Assembly (NCBI RefSeq): GCF_032854445.1
Contig: NC_088305.1
Coordinates: 16,165,717-16,229,716, forward strand
Reading direction: 5' to 3'
Source of the DNA: Liolophura sinensis
Taxonomy: Eukaryota > Mollusca > Polyplacophora > Chitonida > Chitonidae
DNA: 64,000 nt
The notes under the pieces were generated by a model. It was given only the letters and a program-made list of their open reading frames with translations, searched no databases and was not told where the DNA came from. The position numbers and the translations under genes were made by a program. Below, piece after piece: positions 11,560 through 23,700 of the stretch (position 1 is the stretch's first letter; each line of letters opens with the position of its first letter).

Positions 11560-11960
11560 ATTTCCAAAACAACCTTCGCCACAAACCGCCAATAATTTAA
11601 GGATGTATATAAGAACTACGAAATTAAGAAGGATTCATGCAAAGAAAATCAGTCAACAGTTTCCCATTAATGATGAAATGATGGAAAGGCACGTGGATTG
11701 TTCCAGGCGAGTGAATTAAATCAGTACGACGTGTCCCACTTTAAGTTATCAATAATCAAATCCTATACCTCAATCGCGCGTTAACTGTAACTGTTCACAC
11801 ACCCAACGTGGAGATCTAATTCAACACAATGAAGCGTCGGATTATGCGGATGCCATTATCAAGAAACTAACGTGCCAGAGATCTTCGAAACTCCGTCCAT
11901 ATTTACTCAATAAAAAGCTGTACTTTAAAATTTAAGAAATTTAAAATGAATATGCTTGCG
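11560..11960. repeat. Old dispersed repeat, copy 1
   Basis: This segment aligns by eye with 52840-53220: shared blocks around 'ttccaggYgaRtga', 'atcagta', 'aactgttca..cccaac', 'ctccgtccatattt' versus 'ctgtccatattt'. It is a diverged interspersed element of unknown class, next to which the young Gypsy copy inserted. Confidence 0.45.
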
Positions 11961-13258
11961 ACATTGAGGAAACCAGCTCCAGTATACAGATACCGACGAA
12001 ACCAATACCAAATGCATCAGGCACATCAGTCTATTAAAAGGGAAGGCAAACCAAACCAGTCGCAGTACACAAACATTTGACTAACCAGTCACACTTTAGA
12101 CACGAGACCAGGAAGTCGCAGTGTGCCGACATCGGCCAATCTGTCACAGACACTAGTCCAACCAGTGAAAGTATATCGTTACAGTATACAGTCATCAGGC
12201 CAACCTGTCACAGTACACGGACATCAGGCCAACCTGTCACAGGACAGAAGTCTGACCAGTCACATGATGTGCACATCAGGCCAATCAATCGCATTAAAAA
12301 GATAATGGGCTATTGGCAGCTGCTTGCAGTACAGAGACACGAGATCAGTCAGCCATAGTATGCAGACTGCAGCCCAACCAGACAATGGTAAGAGTACACA
12401 GATATATTTATTTATTTATTTGATTGGTGTTTTACGCCGAACTCAAGAATATTTCACTTATACGATGGCGGCCAGCATTATGGTGGGTGGAAACCGGGCA
12501 GAGCCCGGGGGAAACCCACGACCATCCGCAGGTTGCTGACAGGCCTTCCCACTTACGGCCGGAGAGGAAGCCAGCATGAGCTGTACACAGATATAGGGCC
12601 CACCAGTCACAGTATACAGACACTATACAAAACAGTTACACTATACAGACAACTGGTCAACCACAGTATAGAAACACTGTACAACAACCAGTCACAGTAC
12701 ACAGACACCTGGCCAACTACAGTATACAGACACTGTGCCAATCACAGTACACAGACACCTGGCCAACCACAGTATACAGACACTGTGCCAATCAAAGTAC
12801 AGAGACACCTGGCCAACTACTGTATACAGATACGATACCAACCAGCAACAGTATACTGACACTGCACCAACCAGTCACAGTACACAAACACATGGTCAAC
12901 CATAGCATACAAACACTGTGGCCGCATGTCACAGTATACAGACACTGTGCCAACCAGTCACTGTATACTGACAATACACCAACCAGTCATAATATGCAGA
13001 CAGTGTGCTAACCAGTTACAGTACAGATACTGCGCCAACCACAGTATACAGGTACTGTACCGACCACTGTATACAGACACTGTGTCAACCAGTCATTGTA
13101 TACAGACACTATGCCAACCAGTCACAGTACACAGACACCTGGCCAACCACAGTATACAGACACTGTATCGACAAGTCACAGTAAACAGACACTGTGCCAA
13201 CGAGTCTTAATATACAGACACTGTACCAACCAGTCACAATATACAGACACTGTACCGA
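11960..13258. repeat. Minisatellite, 25-29 bp unit (catacagacactg type)
   Basis: Tandem units of the form 'cagtatacagacactgtgccaaccagtca' repeat across the region. They are diverged between 11960 and 12390 and more regular from 12595 to 13258. A SINE-A copy with its own target duplication splits the array at 12407-12582. No coding role is apparent; the short open frames here are by-products of repetition. Confidence 0.9.
12407..12582 (-). mobile_element. 5'-truncated SINE-A with 13-bp target duplication
   Basis: The AT-rich tail lies at the low-coordinate end and the 'aggaagccagcatgagctg' block at the other; the tRNA-like head is absent. Flanking copies of gtacacagatata (12394-12406 and 12583-12595) form a perfect target site duplication. 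The insertion therefore happened by reverse transcription into an existing minisatellite, and the copy is truncated at its 5' end. Confidence 0.93.
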
Positions 13259-14186
13259 ACAAAAAAAAATAGGGCACATCTTGAAATAAAACGTCTGTAT
13301 TTCATGTGGAACAGAACACCCTTATGTACATCTGTCACTGTTTAACAGACTTCACAAACCACAATACATGCTTCACGATGAAATACACATGTATTTCCAC
13401 TTTATTTACTACTTCTTATCTTTTTCAAGTAAACCGATCTTTCAGAATTTGGCATTTGAGTCTGACATTAACATGGTAGCAGGAACATCAGTTCATATAT
13501 ACATGAACATTACATGTGTCTAATGCCACACTCTTTCTCTTTTTACAATGCTCAAAAATAGACAGAAGGTGGTCAATGAGGCAGCAAAAACTGTCAAGAG
13601 CCTTTGTCACATCCTCTATCTTATTTGGTGCAAGACAAAAAAAATACGTTTAAGAACACTTTATCATTTCCATCCAGCAATATATATTCATTGCACATAA
13701 ATATAAAAGTAATATTTATAATGTCACTGGATAAAGGGGTTGAAAAATTGACCTGACTAAAAACCAGAATTCATTATTCATAGCTCAATGATTTAAGACT
13801 AACTCGCATATAACCCCATACGATAAATTACATATACAAGGAAATAATATATGACGTAACAAAAAATCCAGACAATCAAAAATTTAATCCTATAAGTATG
13901 TAACATGCAGTGTATTTAAAGAATTCAGTAGATAAATTATGACTGATATCATATAAAAAAAAACATTCATCTCTGATACAACATAAGTGTAATTAGGAAT
14001 GTAGGCACCACATAGGTAACCTTTAGTTGAAAAATAACACAACAAATTCACACTCCAACATCTGGAAAATGTCAATGTGGTCCTGTAGTCAGGCTCTGCA
14101 ATAAGTGAATGGCTCATGTTAAATAGGCTATCAAAATCTCTGACCATTTGATAAAAAAAACAGGATGTGAAAAAGCTGACTGACCG

Positions 14187-14366
14187 AACGACCAACACAG
14201 TGACTTAACGACCAACACAGTGACTTAACAACCAATACAGTGACTTAACCACCAAGACAGTGACTTAACCACCAAGACAGTGATTTAACGACCAAGACAG
14301 TGATTTAACTACCAAGACAGTGACTTAACGACCAACACAGTGACTTAACGACCAACACAGTGATCA
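14187..14366. repeat. Minisatellite, 20-bp unit, 9 copies
   Basis: Nine tandem copies of gaccaacacagtgacttaac with one or two substitutions each. It lies about 150 bp downstream of the CYP51 stop codon, possibly within the CYP51 3' untranslated region. Confidence 0.93.
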
Positions 14367-14511
14367 ATAACCTTTGTAGGTTAAATGTTGGAAATCATCA
14401 CTGTTTTAAAACAACAGCCTAACAAAGAATAATACACATACACATAATACACAAAGAATAATTACATATAATTACCCTTGGTGATTTATGACACTAGGCT
14501 GCTAAATGAGC

Positions 14512-14753
14512 CTAGTGTGTGTGCCGTAGCCTGTACTTAATGACAGGGTTGTAGGGTGTGTGAATCATCGTGTTAAAGTTGACACTAGGAAAATAGCCGT
14601 CCACTAAGTCAAACTCAAACATCCTCAGTAACACAGACCAGATCGTCTTGATCTGCACATAAGCAAATGATTCTCCAATACACCGATGGCGGCCAGCTCC
14701 GAATGGCACGTAGGAAAAACTTCTCACTGTTTGACGTTTCTTCATCAAGAAAT
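14512..14753 (-). CDS. CYP51A1: CYP51 exon 11 with heme-binding loop and +1 frameshift
   Basis: The acceptor at 14754-14756 (CAG) starts the exon, which completes an Arg codon from exon 10. It reads [12 protein letters not shown], then a run of five T (where four would keep the frame) moves the reading frame. The rest, including [20 protein letters not shown] and the C-terminal [14 protein letters not shown], is in the other frame and ends at TAG 14512-14514. One extra T near 14720 is the simplest explanation. Confidence 0.93.
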
Positions 14754-17700
14754 CTGTGAGAAAAAAAAAACAAACAACAAAAAAAAAAAAAAAACGTTAA
14801 AATGAGCATAAATGATGATCAGACAAAGAAAGTGGAATACTAAGAACTTGGAAAATCCTGTTCGCCAAAACTGTTTTCGTTTACCGGTGCATTTCAATAT
14901 CTTTTTTTGATGCGCCACAAAAATTATTTAGCATATGATAACGTAAGTGCTAACGACAATTATTCACAAAATTTTCACTTATTTGTTAACAGAACATTTT
15001 GAAAATATTTGATTTTTTTCTAAATCATCCCCGATAAACCACCACAGGACCACTTTAATAAGTTTTAATGGAAAATTTGGTTTAAGAAACTCACTTTAGA
15101 AAATAATTGACTTTGTGCATGTTGTAAGTGTAGGATTAAAAAATGCATGGATTCATACATGTCGATTTAGACCCCAGTACTCGGAGGTAAAATTCAGTTA
15201 AAAACTGAAATTGGCGTAAAACTTAAACTCAACTGCGTTTTTTTCGGTACAAATACTCAAATTTTTGGATGAAACTGAATTCGAAAATATTATACGTAGC
15301 AATCAGCGGTCGACTTCTATCGCCAACGGCTGCATCCGTGACAAGCCGAACTGGTCATGCAAGTATACTGGATGTAATTAAGTTAAAATTTGACTTAAAA
15401 ATGGTGATAGGTTTTAGCAGTTATAAAACAAAGTGGGAATCCATTCGTATTTAGTTTGACCAATCTTCGGTATTCGAGGAAAGTGAAAGAAAAGTACATT
15501 CAACGCGTGCTGGCCTCCAATGAATGTCGCTTTGATACACGCTATCCCATTGGCTGTTTGTCACCTGTGGACCAATGAGTGTGCTTCTAACAAATATGAA
15601 CAATATACAACACAATGGCCATTTGACCACTACGCCATGTTGGCGGTTTCTGACCAGCAATAAAGGAAGACAAAAACCGAAAACAATTCCAAACTAATCG
15701 TGTTACTTGGTGAATGATTGAAAGTAGGCCTACATGTGCTCGCTTGCCAAAGGTCGGTACGAAAACAAGCGACACCTCTCGGCTCTTTCAACACTGCTCA
15801 CAGCAGTGCGAATGTCATCCTCTTACAGAGTGATACCCCAGTCCCCTTGTTTTAATCTCTGATCCAGATTACGAGGATTAGCGACACCGCAGGAAACAAA
15901 AGAGGAATTATGTGACTTGAGTAATTTCGGCCATATTATAACTCGGAAAATTAAAGTTTCAAGATTTTTTTTCCAGTATGTCCTTGATCCAGCGAAAATA
16001 AATTCCAGCGAAGAATAAATACTTTACAGTTTATACCTCTGATCAGAAGATCAGAATAAGCCTTGTGTTTTGTGTTTGTGGACCAATATATGTTTATTTT
16101 TTTTATGTAATATTCTGAACTTGTCTACTGTTGATATAAAGTTTGTTAGTTCTTTCCTTTCATATAACTACCAACAACTGAACAAGCATCACAATGGCTT
16201 ATAACTGATTTATTATACAATGTATATCTCTGCTCAGGATAATATACTCGTAAAAGTATATGTATGTACCAACAATAAAAGCACGATAAAAAATGAACCT
16301 CACATGAAATTACATGTAAACTTTCTCTGTCTATTATCTATATAAACACACCCGTATATTAATATATGCTTTCACGTTCACAAAATTACTGGTCGCTACA
16401 GCGGAATTAAACTCATACCAGGTTACAGTCGGTGTTAAAAATATAAATGAACTCAATCTAGACCAGAAAAAAAAATTTATTATTCTGGACGCAAATCTCT
16501 CCCCCTATAATAATCTTCACCCTCCAAAGTTCTCTGATTTCAATTCAGTGCTGCAATCAAGAAAATTTTGAATTGATCAAATAAAGTAGAAGATACATGA
16601 ATGTAACTTCAGCTCCATACATAAAGTTTACAGTAACTAATATGCACAAAGGCCATCGATGATAAAAAATCACCATATATATATATATGCTTTACGTATA
16701 TTTGTAAAATTTCTGCTTAATAGGCAGCACTTTTTGAGATACCACCTCTAGCATTTATGAAACATTGATTCTAATACACAATGCAATAATAACTCTCTTA
16801 ACACCGCCAATCCGCCAGCCAGCGCTAGATGACAACGGCATCAACCTTTTGCTGGATGTTGCCGAATTTTCTATACCCCATATCCAAATAACACCGATCA
16901 ATGCTTACCTGTCAGGGTTAACACAGCAGCATCCTTCCAAGCACTCTTCAGGCACTGGTTAACAGGTGGGGACACACAGACTTGGTGACCCTCTGGGATA
17001 GTATACCCCTGGACAATCTTTGAACACACAGAGACAAAACATACTTCACCTGGTGCATGTACATTTTCAGTCAATTACATTTAAAATTAATTTATTTATT
17101 TGACTGATGTATAAAATCATACTCAAGAATTTTTCCGTATATGGGTTCAGGGACCGCTTTCACAATCATGCAATATTTTGTAACCCAGATGTCTTTCACA
17201 AAAAAAAGTTATGAGAAATATAACTTACAAAGTCTTATGAAAAAGGCCTCAGACGGACAGATGTCATTTAGAAATGGATTTCAAGTCATGTACTGCACCC
17301 AACGTTTGGTACGTCAAAATGTCAAAATGCACTTCCAAAGGCACATAAAATGGACCTCATGGCAACACCTTTTTTTTCTGATAAGAAATTCATTAATCTT
17401 CACAAAAAGCTCTTAAGTGGTCCTATAAGGTGGATGAATCAATTATAATCAAACAAAATGTGTAACTGGCTAAAGGTTTAAACTGGGCTTAAGGCTGAAA
17501 TACAGTAACAGTGTTATATTATTTGGGATACTACTTGGTGAATGTTGCTGATTCTTGGTACTGAGAATTGGCTGAGCTCACTCCAGTTTCACAGAAACGA
17601 CCTCAGAGTCAGCTGCTAACAATATTTTAATATTCATTGCTACCACTGCTGTTTCAATCACACAAAAACTCAGTGAGAATAACGCCATCTGAGACATGAA

Positions 17701-20700
17701 AAATTAGTTAAAGATAAATGGTCTTCACCGAAACTGGATGAAAACGGTGCCACAAATCTGCAAATTTTCGGTCCATGAAGGCCCAAGTCAGCTTTCACAT
17801 GGGCCTCAGTGGACAGAAAGTTTTATGCCAGAGATTTTTAGCAAATAATCCACGTTCGTTAATTTACTCAAATTTTTGTCATCAAGAATTGGTGAAATGT
17901 TTGCCTTTCAGAAATTATCTGATGCATACCTGTCCTACTTGTGGTGTGAAATTGATTATAAATTTTGAAGAAGTTACAATGCTACCCACATTACCTATTT
18001 TCCAAACTTTATTACCAATTCTGAATGGTAATGCCTCTCTGTATGATCGCTTTGACACTATAGTTAATGAAGTTTAGTGGAGCTCTTCTCACTAAGGAAC
18101 CTCACCTGAGGAGTTTTACACATTCGCATCATGGTCATGATTGGAGGTCGAAGACGCAATGTCTCCTTCAAACAGCGATCCAGGAGGTCAAGGTCCTTTA
18201 GGTCGTCATAATGAAGGGGAGACAACTTCTCTCCACATACCTTCTTCTGCTCAGCGTAAAGACGCTCCTTCAGAAGTAAATGATAATAATACTTGGAGAT
18301 GGTCTTTCATCATAAGAACTTTCGGAAGCAATGCATGGGTAAAATCCTGTCCACAGACATACAAACAGACAGGGTGATTCCAGTATGCTGTTATGTGAAC
18401 AACTGCCGTCAGCTTCTAAATTTAGCTTGCCACTGTTTACATATGCTGAGTTCAGGGCCAGCTGTCTGCCTCTGCCTTAGAATGTTCCAGAATACGCTCA
18501 GATCGGGGCGTGTTTGTTTACGACAAGTGTTCAAGAATTTTCTTATTCTAGACAATTCCACCAGTCTATAGAAGACCTAAGAAAGCAGGTGAAAAGGGGA
18601 GAACGGAGAATTATTGAGAGTTTTGGATGCTTTCGCTGTGTATTACTTTAGTAGGCCTTTTGTGCTGAATTTTGGTGTCTTTATAGACTCTGGCTTTGTT
18701 ATATCCTATCTCCACCGAGCACTTGTTCAGTCTGAACTTGTATATTTAATTTGTGCTCGTGTACACAGTGCTTATTAGTACACGGACACTGTCCTGTGGA
18801 ATTTTGTGTATATTTCGTCATACACTCAGTTATACTGTGGATTTTCCCTCTTATGAATATTGCCTCTGTGCATTCATGCCTGTATGGTTTTCAGCATTGT
18901 GGAATATATGCGTCCGTTTGGACTTGACACCGTTTTTACATGTAAGTACTTTAGTATTTGTATAGATACTGCTATCCTTTCTTGTTAAACTTAAGTACTT
19001 TAGTATTTGTATAGATACTGCTATCTTTTCATGTTAAACTTCAGTACTTTAGTATTTGTATAGATACTGCTATCCTTTCTTGTTAAACTTAAGTACTTTT
19101 ATTTTGTATAGATACTGCTATCCTTTCTTGTTAAACTTAAGTACTTTAGTATTTGTATAGATACTGCTATCCTTTCTTGTTAAAACTTAAGTACTTTAGT
19201 CTTTGTAAAAGTCTTGTTATCTGTTCTTGTTAAACCTAATAAATTGTTGTAAAATAAAATCTGCTGGTTTTGGTTACTTTTTTGTGTGGCTAAACTGTCG
19301 TGTATTTCGAACAAACCATCTCTTTATAATACAGACAGTTCGGGTCGTAACAATACCCATCCCTTTAACTTTGTTAAGGGGGCTATAACTACAAAAAAAC
19401 AACTTACTTTCCAGGCTTTCAATACCTGGAAAAAATTACTTTCAAATTTCAAACTCTACAAGGCTTTCAAGCCCAGTATGAACCTGTCCATGATTTTGCT
19501 GGAGAGTGTTACCTGGAGTGTCTTGTCCCTGGCGATAAAGAAGCCCAGCCAGGCAGAGGTTGTGGAGGAAGTGTGCTGACCCGCCAACAACAGACCAATT
19601 AGCATGCCTGCTATCTCGTCGTCCGTCAGGTGAGCTCCAGACCTGCAAACAAACCATCCATTCGTTCACTTTTTTTTTCATTTTACCCCGTACTCAAGAA
19701 TTTTCAAAACATGATTGTTGTCTGGGAACTGTGCTTCAAGGAAAGTTTAGGATTTTTCAAGTAATTCTTAAGATTCACCCATTACAGCGTTTTTTTGTGA
19801 AGTTTGATAATAGTTTAATTAGTCATGTAATCATTCACAAAAACCCAGTGCTGGCATCAAGTGTCATTTTCAGTCATTTATGGGCTTCTCAAACTCCAGT
19901 TTTACACGCCAAACTTTTAGGTGAAATACTACACTCAAGACTTACACAGACCTGATTCAATGGAGTTCAAGTCATTCAGGTCCTATCGTATCTGTTTGGA
20001 TTATTATTATTATCACTAAAATTGTGGAGCGTTTTTTTTTTTTTTTGAAAAAAAAAAAAGGCTAATCAGACATTTACGAAACTTCAACAGCATGTCTCAG
20101 GTAAAGATCTGAATTTGTGCACCTTAACTTTTGATTACGATGAACCTCGTGCAAAACGAAACAAAATGTTCTTCTGCAGAATAAGATGGAATTGCAGTTT
20201 CACAAATCTGAGGCATGTTCAGTATGTTCATGAGGACTTTCTGGTTGAAAATTGTACAAGCTCTCTACTGGGTGTATCGTGTGATTATAACAAGAAGGTT
20301 TTTTTTTTTGCAAAAAAATTTGTACACTGTTGAAAACTTAAGTCTCGAAAATAGACCTATCTGCTGCAGTTTTGGATGCTGATTCCGAAAATGCATTTAT
20401 TACTGTTCTATTATTTGGGAAGAAAAGAACAGTATATGTGAGAAAATTAAGTTTCAGGTGATACAGCAGAAGTTATGTCAGGTGAAAACAAGAAAATGGA
20501 AATTGAAGATTTTAAACATGTTACCTGACACATTTTGACATCCTGATCATGAATCTGGTCTTATTTTTTTCCTGTTTATGTACACTTTTGTCAAAAATTG
20601 CTTTCAAATAGTGATCAAACTGCAAAAAAGCAAAAAATATCCCAAATATTTGCAGGTTAAGAGTCAGAAAACTGTTACAGCTCATAAGCTAAAATCACTG

Positions 20701-23700
20701 AGGGGAAAATGATTAAACTGCGTTCAAAAATACAGAACTTGAAATCCTTCAAAAATCACTTAAAAGCCAATTTACTACAAACGTCATATGCGCATACTAT
20801 ATAGTGCACGTACAACGTATTCATGACTAGGAAGAAAGTAAACTTTTTAATTACTTTGTTCACATCCCAATGAAAATCCCAATGTATAAAGACACCATTC
20901 AAACAGAAGTCTTGCCACAGTGATTGCTAGAAATACTGGTTTGAACCTCCACAAGGCTGCTTTAGCAGATATATTTTATTATTTAATTTTCTCCCTATGA
21001 TAAAAGCACAATTAAGACTAATCTACAATCAACTCTCTAACAGCATAAAACAACAACCTGGTAACTCCCAACGTTACTGGGGTAGGGATTATGTTTATTG
21101 CAGCTGTCATACACAGCATTATTTTGTGCCTACAAGTATTAATCTGTAAAGATGCAAGGTGCTAAAAGATAAAACATAGACAATCCTCAAGAAGAAGACA
21201 AACCAGTATAATAAAACAGACTGGAGAAGGGAAATAGATTTAAATATACATGCAAATAGTAGGTACCAAGGGTTTTCTTGCATAGGGACTAAAAGTTTAC
21301 AGACGATGCCGCCTACCAGTGGCCCATTGTGCATGGTCTCTGTTAGACTCCAACAATAAGCAAGCCCCACCCAAGATTGCTACTCTGCTGGCACAACAAC
21401 CAGTGACATTAAAGGGCCTTCCCCAGCTTACTGCCGCAGCCATAAATAAAAACAAAGCTATTCTTAACGAAGCTCCTGTTCAGTCATGATTCAGGAATAA
21501 CCTTGTGTTGACCAGTCAACACTGACCAACTGGAGCTTTGAAGAAGACATTGTTTGATTGAAGTTAAGCTATTGATCTAGCCCAATCCTCTCTAGTCCAA
21601 AATTATAAGCAGATTAACGGTACAATCATACCCATATGCATATTTTATAGGGGAGTTCGAGTTTCAACTCTTTTGTCCTTGAAGGCAAAAACAGTCCTCA
21701 TTCATCATGTGGCTTATGAAAAATGTTCTCAGCTGACATTACTTTACCTATTACTTGTCTCTCCGTGTTCCAGAGGCATAAATGACATCTCTTCCCTTTA
21801 GAGCTTGTCAACTTCACAAACATTCAATTCAAGCAATTTTCTCCACCATTTGTTTCCTCTAAATAACTTTTTGACAAAGTTTATCTTAGAGACCCATGTT
21901 ATAGTACATGCGAGTCCACAATAGTTGTTTAACATTTTTGACAGGGCAAATGATACTAAAGGTCTTTTTTTTTTTACCTTTAGTGATTAAAGAGTATAAA
22001 TTCCAAACTCCCCTATTGTTATTTAACGCCATCCTCAAGAATTTTTTACTCACATGATGGCATTGTCAGCTTTATGGGTGCAAGAGACAAGAGTGTCTGA
22101 CATAAACCACTACCGCATGACAAGTACATGACGAACTGAACATGTCATGTGACATCCACATACGGGTGGAAGACAAGTGGCCCTCAAGGAACATCAGACT
22201 GTAGAAACTGCCTCATGAGATTCATTGAAAGCTAATAGTAATTATGGTCACTCAGGTAGTGTGAGCAAGGGAAAGAGGCCATCTGAAGGGTAACTAAAAT
22301 TCACAATTTTCAACACAGACAAAAAAAAATCTTGAATTCTAATATATTTTTTTAGTCGAGAAGGTCTACGGGAAGATGGTTTGCAGTTCTAGGGATGGCA
22401 TTCTTGTTGATCTTGAATTGATAGTGGGGTGCATTTTCAAATGTGCAGCAACATTCACGTGTCTTGGTTATTATGATACAATGGATGAACTTCCATGCCA
22501 TACAAGTTTCAGTTTGTGACCCCACACTGCTCATTCTTACTTCTTTGTGATTGAAAGTTTAGCCAAGCAGGTGCCTGGACCCTATTCTGACGAAATTTTA
22601 ACATTTGATAGAAGACATGGAAAATAGTAGAAAAATCTGAAATTATCAATTTGATTTCAAAATCTGCCTAAATCTGTGGCCAAGTGTATGTCTCATGCAA
22701 CCTGCGAATGGTTGTGTGTTTTTCCTGGGCACCGCCTGGTTTCCTCCCACCGTAATGCTGACCGCCATCAGGTAAGTGAAACACCAACCATTTAAATAAA
22801 CACTAAATGGTTCAGAGCACTGACCTTTCACCCACACCTGTGTTTATAATATTTTTTAGGACAAACCTGCAAGCGTCAAAAACAAACACAACAGTGCAGA
22901 GTTAACTTTGAATACTATAAATATTCATCTGGTGAAAGATATGGTTCTCTCAAAGAAGGTAGAGCTCACTTGTACGTAGACTCCAGAAGCGTCTGTAACA
23001 TGTCGTCTTCGACGTCGCCAGACTGCCTGCGCCTCTCAATCACACTGTAGAACATTTTCTTCACTTCTATATGAGCTTTGTCTCGTTTTCTGTGTACAAT
23101 GACAAAAAAACAATTTCTGTACCTGTAGAAAACACCCTTGTCACCTTGCGGCCACAAGCATTTGTATTTCAGAGCACAAACATGTATGAAATAAATCACA
23201 CATTTTTATCGACAAACTGGGCATTGACAACTATAAATGATCAATACCATGGTCGCACAAATGATGATATCCTAGTCTCACATGTACGACTGGATTTAAT
23301 TCTTTGATCTCACAAACCAAAAATGTTAACTTTAAGATTTATGCAAACATTTCATTCTTTATTATTTGATTTTTTCAAATTTTTCCCAATTTCATCTCTT
23401 TGACATACAAAGCGAGAGCCTGTATCCATCCCTGGTAGTAACCAAGCCAGGTGAGTGAATCACCTCATCCAGATCATGTGGTGATAAATGAGGGCCTGGG
23501 TATTATCATATCAGATACCTGAAGGTGGGGAGAGGAAGCCATCCAGGTAGTAACCAAGCAAGGTGAGTGAATCCCTCATCCAGATCATGTGGTGATAAAT
23601 GAGGGCCTGGGTATTATCATATCAGATACCTGAAGGTGGGGAGAGGAAGCCATCCAGGTAGTAACCAAGCAAGGTGAGTGAATCCCTCATCCAGATCATG

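Noticed and set aside
14187-14366. Regular 20-bp repeats as a CRISPR-like array
   Set aside because: Units are contiguous with no unique spacers, and the context is an animal gene.
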